Assembly (NCBI RefSeq): GCF_002910905.1
Contig: NZ_NEUE01000158.1
Span: 24,846-67,417 of the forward strand
Direction: 5' to 3'
Source: Streptomyces sp. SM11
Lineage (GTDB): Bacteria > Actinomycetota > Actinomycetes > Streptomycetales > Streptomycetaceae
DNA: 42,572 nucleotides
How positions within the stretch are numbered: position 1 is the stretch's first letter; the number at the start of each line of letters is the position of its first letter. Below the pieces are notes generated by a model. The model did not search any database. It had not been told where the DNA came from and was given only the letters and a program-made list of their open reading frames with translations. This document shows positions 24,696 to 32,576 of the stretch, piece by piece. Position numbers and translations under genes: made by a program.

Positions 24696-25750
24696 TCCGG
24701 AGCCTTCTCGGCGCGACTCCGGCGCACGCCGAGCCCCGGGCCTCGGCCGGCGCGTACCGTGCCGTCGCCGCCGCCGATGCCCGTCCACGGATCGACGGCG
24801 AGCAGCAGGTGACCGTCGAGGTCGACCCAGCGGGCTCGGTCGGCGAGGTGGACTGCGGGGGCGATGCCGAGGGTGCTGGCGGTCAGGCAGCCGAGCATCA
24901 GCTCGGTTCCGGTGTCCGCGATCAGTTCGGCGATGCGGAGGGCGGCGCCGACGCCGCCGCACTTGGCGAGTTTGACGTTGATTCCCTGGACGCGTCCGGC
25001 GAGGCGGCGGGCGTCCTCGAAGCCGGTCGCGTCCTCGTCGGCGATGACCGGCAGCGGCGAGTGTTCCGCCAGTTGTGCCAGCGCCTCGGGATCGCCGGGC
25101 GGCAGCGGCTGCTCGACGGCCTCGACGCCCAGCTCGGCGTAGAGGGGAAGCAGCCGCGCGGACTCCTGGACGGTCCACGCGCCGTTGGGGTCCAGCAGCA
25201 GCCGGGTGTGGGGGGCGGCGGCGCGCACGGCCCGTACGCGGGCCAGGTCCTCGGCCGGGTCCGGGGTGCCGGCCTTGATCTTCAGGATCGAGAATCCGTC
25301 CCGTACGAGGCGTCGCGCCTGGTTTCCGGCCCGTTCCGGTGTGGTGATGCCGATGGTGCGGGCGGTCGCGGCGGAGGGCGGTGTTCCGTGGGTGCTCAGG
25401 AGACGGTGGACAGGGAGGCCCGCGCGTTTGCCGACGAGGTCTAGCAGCGCCGCCTCGACGGCTGCCGTCACGGCCGGCGGGGCGGCGGGCCTATCGGTGC
25501 CGGCCCGGAGGGACTCCAGGGCGGTCTCGGGGTCGGCGAAGCGGGCCAGCCACGGGGACTCCGCGTGCAGCAGCCGCCCGAGGGTCTCGGCGTCCAGGCC
25601 GTAGTACACGCTGGTGACGGCCTCACCGTGACCTTGCAGTCCCTGGTGCTCGATGGTCAGCCAGACGGCCTCGCGGGCCGCCATCGTGGAGCGGGATATG
25701 CGCAGCGGCTCGGTGAGTTCCAGGCGCACGGTGCGCTGAGCCGCCTTCAC
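24692..25750 (-). CDS. Enolase-superfamily racemase/epimerase, dipeptide-epimerase-like (352 aa)
   Basis: The muconate-lactonizing/AE-epimerase subgroup abstracts an alpha proton next to a carboxylate. Motifs seen are ILKIKAG (the KxK acid/base pair), LLLDPNGAW (metal Asp), VEQPLP (metal Glu), IADEDA (metal Asp) and NVKLAKCGG (second catalytic Lys). This two-lysine pattern fits a 1,1-proton transfer racemase or epimerase such as L-Ala-D/L-Glu epimerase. The GTG at 25750 has GGAAGAG upstream and overlaps the PLP-enzyme stop by 4 bp. In this operon it may invert a stereocentre of an amino-acid building block or dipeptide. Confidence 0.85.
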   Translation of the reverse strand: MKAAQRTVRLELTEPLRISRSTMAAREAVWLTIEHQGLQGHGEAVTSVYYGLDAETLGRLLHAESPWLARFADPETALESLRAGTDRPAAPPAVTAAVEAALLDLVGKRAGLPVHRLLSTHGTPPSAATARTIGITTPERAGNQARRLVRDGFSILKIKAGTPDPAEDLARVRAVRAAAPHTRLLLDPNGAWTVQESARLLPLYAELGVEAVEQPLPPGDPEALAQLAEHSPLPVIADEDATGFEDARRLAGRVQGINVKLAKCGGVGAALRIAELIADTGTELMLGCLTASTLGIAPAVHLADRARWVDLDGHLLLAVDPWTGIGGGDGTVRAGRGPGLGVRRSRAEKAPE

Positions 25751-26862
25751 GGGTTCTCTTCCGGGGGCGCGACGACCGGGTCGGTGACCGTGCCGCACCG
25801 GGCCCAGCCGGTGGCCTCCACGGCCTTGGGGTGCGGTATCTCGACGGGGCGTGTGGCGGCGGTGGCCGGTTCGATGCCGTGGGTGGCGGCGAAGTCGTCG
25901 TCGAACACGCTGCCGAGGTAGCGGTGCGGCCCGTCGGGGAAGACCGTGGCGACCACCGCGCCCGGGTGGACGCGGGCGGCCCAGGCGGCGACGAGGGCGA
26001 CGGCCCCGGTGCTCCAGCCTCCGCTGACGAAGGAGGAACGGGCCAGCCGTCGGCACGCGTCGGCGGCCTCGGCGGGGCCGACCCAGTGGACCTCGTCGAA
26101 GGCGTCGTAGGCGACGTTGCGCGGGTGGATGCTGCTGCCCAGGCCCCGCATCAGCCGGGCGCGGGCAGGCTGGCCGAAGATCGTCGAGCCGGTGGCGTCC
26201 ACGCCGATAAGCCGCAGGCGGGGCCAGTGGCGGCGCAGCGGGCCGATGATCCCGGCGCTGTGGCCGCCGGTTCCGACGCTGCACACCAGTACGTCGAGGT
26301 GGTCGAGCCGGTCGACCAGTTCGGCCGCGAGGGAGGCGTAACCGGCCTTGTTGTCGGGGTTGTTGTACTGGTCGGGCCAGTACGCGTCCGGGAGCCGCGT
26401 CAGGAGTTCACGCAGCCGGGTCAGTCGGGCGGCCTGCCAGCCGCCCTCGGCCTCCGGACGGTCGACAAGCTCCAGGCGGGCCCCGTGGGCGCGCAGCAGT
26501 TGGCGCATCGACGGCTCCAGCTCGATGTCGCCGACCAGCACGACCGGGTGGCCGAGGGCCTGCCCGGCGAAGGCCAGCCCGATGCCGAGCGTCCCGGAGG
26601 TGGACTCCACCACGGGTGCGCCCGGGCGTAGTTCGCCGCGCTTCTCGGCGCCCAGGAGCATGGAGACGGCGGCCCGTGCCTTCATGCCGCCGACGCCGAG
26701 CCCTTCGAGTTTGGCCCAGAAACCGGGCTGCGGGCACGGCAGGTCGACGGTGACATGGGCGAGCGGGGTCCGGCCGAGCAGATCGAGGAGTTCCCGGTTA
26801 CCCGTGGTCCCTGCGGTCCGGTTGCCCGTGGTGGCCGCGGTTGCGAGGACTGCCGTGGTCAC
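25747..26862 (-). CDS. Cysteine-synthase-like PLP-dependent enzyme (371 aa)
   Basis: A fold-type II PLP enzyme of the CysK family, doing beta-replacement on an activated serine. The PLP lysine lies in GGMKARAA, where CysK has SVKDR. The substrate loop is ESTSGTLG (CysK: TSGNTG) and the phosphate loop SVGTGGHSAG. The changes resemble relatives in metallophore pathways that add an amine instead of sulfide (such as SbnA), but the true nucleophile is not visible. The N-terminus has a short duplication (TTGNRTAGTTGNR). GTG at 26862 has GGGAG 7 nt upstream and overlaps the previous stop by 4 bp. Confidence 0.85.
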   Translation of the reverse strand: MTTAVLATAATTGNRTAGTTGNRELLDLLGRTPLAHVTVDLPCPQPGFWAKLEGLGVGGMKARAAVSMLLGAEKRGELRPGAPVVESTSGTLGIGLAFAGQALGHPVVLVGDIELEPSMRQLLRAHGARLELVDRPEAEGGWQAARLTRLRELLTRLPDAYWPDQYNNPDNKAGYASLAAELVDRLDHLDVLVCSVGTGGHSAGIIGPLRRHWPRLRLIGVDATGSTIFGQPARARLMRGLGSSIHPRNVAYDAFDEVHWVGPAEAADACRRLARSSFVSGGWSTGAVALVAAWAARVHPGAVVATVFPDGPHRYLGSVFDDDFAATHGIEPATAATRPVEIPHPKAVEATGWARCGTVTDPVVAPPEENP

Positions 26863-27692
26863 AGGGTGCTCCCGTAGCGGTGGATGGTCCCCGGGCCGCC
26901 GTCCAGCCAGAAGAAGGGGTACGGCTCCGCGCACACGGCGCTGACTCCGGAGCCGATCAGGCGGGGCAGGACCGCGCTGCCGGTCTGCGCGAACATCACC
27001 AGGGGCGTGCCGTGGTGCTGGGCCCGCTGCCGCAGCGGCTCGAAGGTGCCGTTGCCGAGGACCATGCCGGAGGCGAGGACCGCGTCGCAGCGCTCCAGCT
27101 CCGCCAGGGCGTCGGTGCGTACGGGCTCGCCCCATTCGGTCGTGCCGCCCTTGAGGTCGCAGGGGATGTACGCGAGTCCGCGCGACCGCAGGGCCTCCAG
27201 CAGCGAGTTGACGACGCCGACCACGAGCACGGTCGCTCCGGGCGCGGCGTCGATCAGCTCGACCACGGCCTCGGCCCGCGCCCGGGACTTCTCCAGGGAC
27301 GTACCGGCGGGCAGCCGGCAGGGGTGTGCGCCGTGGGCGGGAGTGTGCGGCAGCGTGTGCATGAGGTAGGAGTCGAGGGCGGCGACGCGGACCGGCGCCA
27401 GCTCGTGTGCCAGCAGTGCGGCGATGTCCGCGCCGACGCAGTCCTCGACGGCGCCGTCGGGCAGCTCTCCGGGCTCGACGGCACAGGAGCCCACGGCTTC
27501 GGCGAGGCGCAGGCCGAGCACTTCGTTGCGGTAACGGGAGCCGCGGCCTTCGTGCCGGACCGCCTGCCGGGTGGTGAAGGCCACCGAGATCCGCTGGGTG
27601 CGCGGGCCGGGGCCGAGGGCTCCGGCCAGGACGCGCTCTTCGAGGTCGTCGTACGAGGTGGCCAGGGGGCCTGCGCCGGTGAGGGCGGTCAT
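26859..27692 (-). CDS. DUF364/DUF4213-type protein, putative heavy-metal chelation (277 aa)
   Basis: The layout fits an N-terminal DUF4213-like domain and a C-terminal Rossmann-like DUF364 domain: ATVLVVGVVNSLLEALRSRG, then CDAVLASGMVLGNGTFEPL and VMFAQTGSAVLPRLIGSGV. Structural work on the family proposed heavy-metal binding, but no reaction is established. It contains several Cys and His residues but no classical metal motif. The ATG at 27692 overlaps the ATP-grasp stop by 4 bp. Its position between a ligase and a PLP enzyme suggests a biosynthetic or metal-handling step. Family assignment is from memory. Confidence 0.7.
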   Translation of the reverse strand: MTALTGAGPLATSYDDLEERVLAGALGPGPRTQRISVAFTTRQAVRHEGRGSRYRNEVLGLRLAEAVGSCAVEPGELPDGAVEDCVGADIAALLAHELAPVRVAALDSYLMHTLPHTPAHGAHPCRLPAGTSLEKSRARAEAVVELIDAAPGATVLVVGVVNSLLEALRSRGLAYIPCDLKGGTTEWGEPVRTDALAELERCDAVLASGMVLGNGTFEPLRQRAQHHGTPLVMFAQTGSAVLPRLIGSGVSAVCAEPYPFFWLDGGPGTIHRYGSTL

Positions 27693-28945
27693 CGGGTCAC
27701 CACCCGGGGGCGCAGCTGCGTGAGGAGGGCTTCGACGCTCGCGCGGGCGCCCGCGCCCCGGGCGTCTCCGGCCATGACGTGGCCGAGATATTCGTTGTTG
27801 CTGCCCGCGGCCGTGACGGCCTTGCCGGCGTCGGCGAGCTGGAGTTCGAGCAGGCCCCCCGCCGCGCGGACCGCGTCGGCGCCGTCGACGGTCTCCAGAA
27901 CTCCGTCCTGGTCCGGCACCAGGAAACCGATCGCCGCGCTGGTCAGTCCGGTGGCGCGGCGGCGCAGGTCCGGCTCGCGGCCGAGGGCCACGTCCACGCA
28001 GGCGGCGGCGAGGTCGATGCCGGTCACGTGCCGGACGAGCTCGGTGATGCGGTTGCCGGCCGGCCGGGGGTTGACCTCGACCAGGCGTGGTCCGTCGGCC
28101 GTCAGTTTGATCTCGGTGTGGGCGACGGCCTCGTCCAGGCCGAGTGCCTCCAGTGCCCGGCGCGCGGTGTCCTCCGCGACCGCGGTGTCCGCGGCGTCCA
28201 GGGCGGCCGGGAACATGTGTCCGGTCTCGATGAACGCGGGTGCGCCGCCGACGCTCTTGTCGGTGACGCCGATGACGTGCACCGCCCCGCCGAACGACAC
28301 GGTCTCGACGCTCACCTCAGGGCCGTCGAGGAGCTCTTCGACCAGCACCACGGGGGCACGGTGCTGGCCGCGGGCGTTGACGGGGAAGGCGGCGAGCGCG
28401 CGGTAGGCGTGCGCCAGCGCAGCCTCGTCGTCGGCACGGCGGACGAACATCCCGGCGCACAGGTCCACGGGCTTGAGTACCAGCGGGTAGCCGATGTCCC
28501 GGGCCGCGGCGGCGGCTTCGGCCCAGTCCGCACACACCGCGAAGCGCGGTCCCGGCACGCCGGCCCGGGCCAGGACCCGGCGGGTCGCGTCCTTGCGGCA
28601 CGCGTTCGCGACCGACTCGGGCGTGGGGCCGGGCAGCCCCAGCGTTCCGGCGATGCGGGCGGCTGTCGGGAGGTAGTAGTCGCAGGAGGTGATCACGCCG
28701 TCGAAGCGCAGCGCCTCATGGGCCTGCTCGACGAAGGACGGCAGCGCGTCGGTGTCGTTGGTCTCCGCGGTGAGCACATGGCGGGCCGCGAGGAGCGGGT
28801 GCGCGGTGCCCTCGGGGGCGGAACGCAGGTAGTGGTGCAGGTCGCGGGTCAGGAAGGTGAACTCGTGACCGGCCTCGCGAACGGCCCGTGGCAGCAGTCT
28901 GCTCATGGATCCGACCCAGCTCTCGACCATCAGCAGATGAGCCAC
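27689..28945 (-). CDS. ATP-grasp ligase, amino-acid/carboxylate-amine type (418 aa)
   Basis: ATP-grasp enzymes activate a carboxylate as acyl phosphate and couple it to an amine. Visible parts are an N-terminal Rossmann-like domain (FDGVITSCDYYLPTAARIAG), the ATP-binding segment PLVLKPVDLCAGMFVRR, VVLVEELLDGPEVSVETVS, and EIKLTADGPRLVEVNPRPAGN with the metal-binding Glu/Asn set. This is the layout of L-amino-acid ligases that make dipeptides. GTG at 28945 has GGGGAG upstream. It is the first gene of the ten-gene operon and faces a Fur/Zur-like box at 29028-29046. It is probably the condensing enzyme of the product. Confidence 0.88.
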   Translation of the reverse strand: MAHLLMVESWVGSMSRLLPRAVREAGHEFTFLTRDLHHYLRSAPEGTAHPLLAARHVLTAETNDTDALPSFVEQAHEALRFDGVITSCDYYLPTAARIAGTLGLPGPTPESVANACRKDATRRVLARAGVPGPRFAVCADWAEAAAAARDIGYPLVLKPVDLCAGMFVRRADDEAALAHAYRALAAFPVNARGQHRAPVVLVEELLDGPEVSVETVSFGGAVHVIGVTDKSVGGAPAFIETGHMFPAALDAADTAVAEDTARRALEALGLDEAVAHTEIKLTADGPRLVEVNPRPAGNRITELVRHVTGIDLAAACVDVALGREPDLRRRATGLTSAAIGFLVPDQDGVLETVDGADAVRAAGGLLELQLADAGKAVTAAGSNNEYLGHVMAGDARGAGARASVEALLTQLRPRVVTR

Positions 28946-29027
28946 GTTCTCCCCTTACACACAGCGCGGTTGAGGCATCTCACGGTCAGGGCGACCGTGT
29001 CGCCGCTTGACCAAGCAGGACACTATC

Positions 29028-29046
29028 GATAATCGTTTTCATTGTC
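29028..29046. promoter_or_regulatory. Fur-family (Zur-like) box in the divergent promoter
   Basis: GATAATCGTTTTCATTGTC is an imperfect 19-bp inverted repeat (GATAAT...ATTGTC). The complement of 29027-29041 matches the Zur-type consensus TGAAAATCATTTTCA at about 11 of 15 positions. It lies 83 bp upstream of the ATP-grasp gene and 96 bp upstream of the GNAT gene. Control by zinc (Zur) or another Fur-family metal sensor is inferred. Confidence 0.55.
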
Positions 29047-29141
29047 ACCTGACGGAGTGGGGCTTCCTCACCCCGCACCGTTTCAGGTGCCGGCAGCCGA
29101 CACGCCCCTCCGCACAACCGCGATCGTTCACAGGAGAGCTC

Positions 29142-29687
29142 ATGCACCGTCCCCCGCACCCCTACACCGTGCGCCCAGCGACCCCGGCCGACGCCGAAGG
29201 TGCCCGCCGGGTCATGCTCGACACCTTCTACCGGGACTTCGGCTACGGTTACGTACCCGCGTGGCACCAGGACGTCATCGACCTCGAGAGCACCTATCTG
29301 GACGACCCGCGCCATGTGCTGATGGTCGCCCTGCACAACGGGGAGGTCGTCGCCACGACGGGCATCCGGTCGGCGGGGCCGGCCCATCCGCCGCACCCCC
29401 GTTGGCTCGCCGAGCGCTACCCGTCGGGCACCACCGCACAGCTCGTCCGGGTCTACGTACACCCGGATCACCGGCGGCACGGCCTGGCTCGCACCCTCGT
29501 GGACCGGGCCTGCGCCTTCGCCGCCGGGACGCCCGGCTACGACTGCGTCTACCTGCACACCAACGTCGACGTCGCGGGCGCCGAGGCGTTCTGGCGCAGC
29601 ATGGCGAAGGAGGTCTTCGACGCCCGCACGACCGGGGAGCACGGTCCTGGTGTGGGCACCGTGCATTTCGAGATTCCGCTGCCGTAG
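29142..29687 (+). CDS. GNAT-family N-acetyltransferase (181 aa)
   Basis: Transfers an acyl group from acyl-CoA to an amine. The CoA-binding motif A is AQLVRVYVHPDHRRHGLARTLV, here only partly quoted by its core RRHGLA, followed by YDCVYLHTNVD and a C-terminal strand. The ATG at 29142 has CAGGAG at 29131-29136. It is divergent from the metallophore-like operon and shares its 196-bp upstream region with the Fur-type box, so it may be co-regulated and act on the same product or on a toxic intermediate. The substrate is unknown. Confidence 0.85.
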   Translation: MHRPPHPYTVRPATPADAEGARRVMLDTFYRDFGYGYVPAWHQDVIDLESTYLDDPRHVLMVALHNGEVVATTGIRSAGPAHPPHPRWLAERYPSGTTAQLVRVYVHPDHRRHGLARTLVDRACAFAAGTPGYDCVYLHTNVDVAGAEAFWRSMAKEVFDARTTGEHGPGVGTVHFEIPLP

Positions 29688-29709
29688 CGCGGGACGGGGA
29701 AGGCCCGGG

Positions 29710-30122
29710 TCAGCCGCGCAGTGCCGAGGCGAAGATGCCCGGCAGCTTCACCGGGGAGGGGGCCGTGGCGTAGTCGGCGAGGCGCTTCATCGTCGTAGCG
29801 CCCGTGCGGTTGGTGACGTGGTACGGCGGGCGCGGGGACAACGACGGGGACCCGGTGAGCAGTCCGCGCGGGAACGGCGCGAACGGCGCCCGCAGCACCG
29901 TCTTCTCGACGTTCTCCGGCATGAAGGCGTTGTGCGCGAATCCGACGCCGCCGATCTCCTGGCGGGTGTGGCCGGGAAGGGCGCCCCCCCGGCGTGCAGC
30001 CGAGCAGGAAGCCGAACGTCGACCAGCAGTTGACGCCGAGCGTGCCGTAGCGCGGCGCGGTGACGGCCTCGTCGACGGCGGCGCGGTGGGCGCGTTCGGT
30101 CCTCGGGTGAACGAGCAGCTCA
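29710..30122 (-). pseudogene. C-terminal relic of an aldehyde dehydrogenase family gene, frameshifted
   Basis: Reading down from about 30122 the minus strand gives HPRTERAHRAAVDEAV, then RYGTLGVNCWSTFGFLLGCT. At a run of seven G (plus-strand C, near 29985) the frame must shift by one to continue GGALPGHTRQEIGGVGFAHN, NVEKTVLRAPFAPFPRGLL and a normal tail ending LPGIFASALRG. This is the C-terminal ~135 residues of an aldehyde dehydrogenase-like protein. The cofactor domain and catalytic Cys are absent. It is convergent with the GNAT gene. The G-run slip could be a sequencing error, but the missing N-terminal two thirds cannot. Confidence 0.75.
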
Positions 30123-30306
30123 CTCCGGCACGGGTGACATGCTCCTGCCTCGGTCGCCCCGGCCCCCTGTGCTCGCGTCGCCCCCCCCCCATCGCCCATG
30201 CCGCCGGCCCTACGCGCAGCCGCGGCCGGGCCCGCGCGGGGGCGGACACGGAGGGCCGGGCTCATCATCCGGGCATGAGGGGGGCCGGGCTCATCGTCCG
30301 GGTGCG
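30123..30306. other. Non-coding stretch with a long C run
   Basis: Lies between the aldehyde dehydrogenase relic and the acyl-CoA synthetase stop. It contains a run of ten C near 30180-30190, no gene, and the short direct repeat described separately at 30253-30302. Confidence 0.4.
30253..30302. repeat. Two 21-bp direct repeats, period 29
   Basis: GGGCCGGGCTCAT followed by CATCCGGG at 30253-30273 recurs with one mismatch (CGTCCGGG) at 30282-30302. It lies just beyond the 3' end of the acyl-CoA synthetase gene. Function unknown; it may arise from local duplication. Confidence 0.55.
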
Positions 30307-31824
30307 TCAGGCCAGTTCGGCCCGGAGCACATACTTGGTGATCTTTCCCGAAGCGGTGCGCGGCAGTTCGTCGCGGAGCACCAGCTCACGCGGGAACTTG
30401 TAGCGGGCGATCCGCGTCCCGAGCCACTCCCGCACGCCCTCCAGATCCAGCCGAGCTCCCTCGCGCGGCACCACGACGGCCACCACGGTCTCGCCCCACT
30501 GACCGTGCGGCCGGCCGACGACGGCGACGTCCAGGATGTCCGGGTGGCCGCGCAACGCCCCCTCGACCTCCTGCGAGGCGACGTTCTCGCCGCCCGTGAT
30601 GATCACGTCCTTCATCCGGTCCACGACGGTGACGAAACCGTCCTCGTCGATCCGCCCGAGGTCACCCGAGCGGTACCAGTCACCGGTGAAGACCTCCGCG
30701 GTGGCCGCTTCGTCGTCGAGGTAGCCGACCATACGGGTGTCCGAGCGCAGCCAGATCTCGCCCGTCTGTCCGGCCTCGGCGTCGGCGCCGTCGGGGCGTA
30801 CGACCCGCAGATCCACCCCGGGCATGCCGCCGCGCCCGATCGCACCGGCCTTCTCCACCTGCTCGGCCGGGGAGAGCGAGGCTCCGACGGGTCCCGTCTC
30901 GCTCATCCCGTACACCTGGTGGAAGTTCTCCGATCCGTACGCCTTCATGAGGTGGCGGGCGGTCCCCGCGTCGAGGGGGCCCGCACCGTAGATCCACGCG
31001 CGGACGGAGGACAGGTCGAAGTCGGCGAAGTCCGCGACGGCCCTCAGCGGGGCGATCAGGGCGATCGGCGCGCCGAACATGGCCGTGACCCGCTCGCGCT
31101 GGATCGTCTCCAGCATGCCTCGGGGCTCGTACTCGCGTTGCAGGATGACCGTGGCCCCCAGCAGCAGCGTGCCCAGGGCCCAGTTGTTGAGCGGCGACGC
31201 GTGCCAGATCGGCATGCAGATCAGGAACCGCTCGTCGCGGCGGAGGGGGATCGCGGCGGCCGTGTACGTCGCGGTCAGCGCGATGGTCCGGTGCGTGTGG
31301 ACGCAGCCCTTGGGCCTGCCGGAGGTGCCCGAGGTGTACAGGATCTGCGCGACGTCGCCGTCCGGACCCGGCTCGCCGGCCCATGGCCCGGCCCCCGCCA
31401 CCAGCGCCTCGAAGGAGTCGGCCGGGAGCCGGTCCGCCGCGGTGTCCGGGTGGCTGACCAGCCAGCGCACATCCGCCTCCGCGGCCGTCGCGCGTTCACC
31501 GATCTCCGCGTCGACGACCGCGAGCCGGGCACCGCAGTGCCTCAGCTGATGCGTGACCTCCGCGGTCTGGAGCTTGTGGTTGACCGGCACCAGCGTGGCG
31601 CCGACATACCAGGCGCCGAACGCGGCGAACAGGAAGGCCGGGGTGTTGTACGTCATCACGGCGAGCCGGTCACCGGGCCGGAGGCCCGCATCGCTCAGCG
31701 CGGTCGCGGCGCGACGGGCCGCGTGGGCGAACTCCTGGTAGCTCCACCGTTGTCCGCGGTAGATCACGGCCTCTTCGGGGCCGGACGAGCGGGCCACACT
31801 GTCCAGCAGAGCACTGAGGTGCAT
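30307..31824 (-). CDS. Acyl-CoA synthetase / AMP-dependent ligase (505 aa)
   Basis: Activates a carboxylic acid to an acyl-AMP and then to acyl-CoA. The P-loop-like motif is ILYTSGTSGRPKGCVHTH, with later motifs VYGMSETG, YRSGDLGRIDEDGF and DRMKDVIITGGENV. The catalytic Lys is in GKITK near the C-terminus. The length is normal for a medium/long-chain fatty acyl-CoA ligase. The ATG at 31824 has AGGAG 7 nt upstream. It is divergent from a TetR regulator, with a TGAA...TTCA palindrome between them, and near an acyl-CoA dehydrogenase, which points to fatty or aromatic acid catabolism. Confidence 0.9.
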   Translation of the reverse strand: MHLSALLDSVARSSGPEEAVIYRGQRWSYQEFAHAARRAATALSDAGLRPGDRLAVMTYNTPAFLFAAFGAWYVGATLVPVNHKLQTAEVTHQLRHCGARLAVVDAEIGERATAAEADVRWLVSHPDTAADRLPADSFEALVAGAGPWAGEPGPDGDVAQILYTSGTSGRPKGCVHTHRTIALTATYTAAAIPLRRDERFLICMPIWHASPLNNWALGTLLLGATVILQREYEPRGMLETIQRERVTAMFGAPIALIAPLRAVADFADFDLSSVRAWIYGAGPLDAGTARHLMKAYGSENFHQVYGMSETGPVGASLSPAEQVEKAGAIGRGGMPGVDLRVVRPDGADAEAGQTGEIWLRSDTRMVGYLDDEAATAEVFTGDWYRSGDLGRIDEDGFVTVVDRMKDVIITGGENVASQEVEGALRGHPDILDVAVVGRPHGQWGETVVAVVVPREGARLDLEGVREWLGTRIARYKFPRELVLRDELPRTASGKITKYVLRAELA

Positions 31825-31875
31825 CACGTTCTCCTGACGAGCCGGGCCGGTGGAACCGGCCGTGGCGGGAAACTT

Positions 31876-31889
31876 TGAATGATGGTTCA
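31876..31889. promoter_or_regulatory. Palindrome between acyl-CoA synthetase and TetR genes
   Basis: TGAATGATGGTTCA has TGAA/TTCA arms around a 6-nt centre and ends 8 bp before the TetR start codon. It is a candidate TetR autoregulatory operator over the divergent promoters. The start codon has no ribosome-binding site, so the TetR mRNA may be leaderless. Confidence 0.45.
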
Positions 31890-31897
31890 CTTCTTTC

Positions 31898-32503
31898 ATG
31901 GCCTACCGCAAGACCCCAGCCGAAATTCGTCGGCTCGAAGCCGCCCGGGAGCATCTCGTCGTCCGCGCCACCGAGGTGGTGGCGGAAGTCGGCTGGGCGC
32001 AGGCGTCGGTGACGGCGGTCGCCGACGCGGCCGGGATCGCCGCCGGCTCCGTCTACCAGCACTTCTCGTCCAAGTCCGCGCTCGCCGTGGAGGTCTTCCG
32101 GCGTGCCGCGCAGCGCGAGGTGGACGTGCTGGGCGAAGTGCTGGAGGGCGACGGTGATCCGGTCGAGCGGCTGCGCCAGGGCGTGGAGGTGTTCGCCCGC
32201 CGTGCCCTGGAGAACCACGGCCTGGCGTACGCGCTGCTCGCGGCGCCCGCCGAACCGGCGGTCGGCGCGGAGCGTCTCGCTTTCCGGCGCCGCTACCGGG
32301 CCCTGTTCGCCGCGGTGATCGACGAGGGGAGCTCCGCCGGCCTGCTGCCCGGCCAGGACGCGGAGATCACCGCCGCGGCGCTCACCGGCGCCATCGGCGA
32401 GGTACTCGTGTACCCGCTCAGCACCTCGGCCGCGCACGACACGGACCGGCTCATCGCCTCCCTGACCGCCGTGGCCCTGCGCTGCGCGGGCGCGGGCCCC
32501 TGA
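31898..32503 (+). CDS. TetR-family transcriptional regulator (201 aa)
   Basis: The HTH region reads ATEVVAEVGWAQASVTAVAD, then AAGIAAGSVYQHFSSKSAL, at residues about 27-65. An all-helical ligand domain follows, similar in layout to fatty-acid-responsive repressors. The start ATG at 31898 begins MAYRKTPAEIRRL. It is divergent from the acyl-CoA synthetase and upstream of the acyl-CoA dehydrogenase, which starts 73 bp after its stop. It probably represses both until an acyl-CoA ligand appears; the ligand is inferred from context only. Confidence 0.9.
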   Translation: MAYRKTPAEIRRLEAAREHLVVRATEVVAEVGWAQASVTAVADAAGIAAGSVYQHFSSKSALAVEVFRRAAQREVDVLGEVLEGDGDPVERLRQGVEVFARRALENHGLAYALLAAPAEPAVGAERLAFRRRYRALFAAVIDEGSSAGLLPGQDAEITAAALTGAIGEVLVYPLSTSAAHDTDRLIASLTAVALRCAGAGP

Positions 32504-32576
32504 CTCACTTGGCGCATCCGTCGTCCCCGCACTCCGTGTGCCCCACCCACCCGTCCCGCCTCCCGGAGGAGATTCG

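Noticed and set aside
30178..30192. Run of ten C as a phase-variation tract
   Set aside because: It lies in non-coding DNA next to a pseudogene, with no promoter or gene it could switch.
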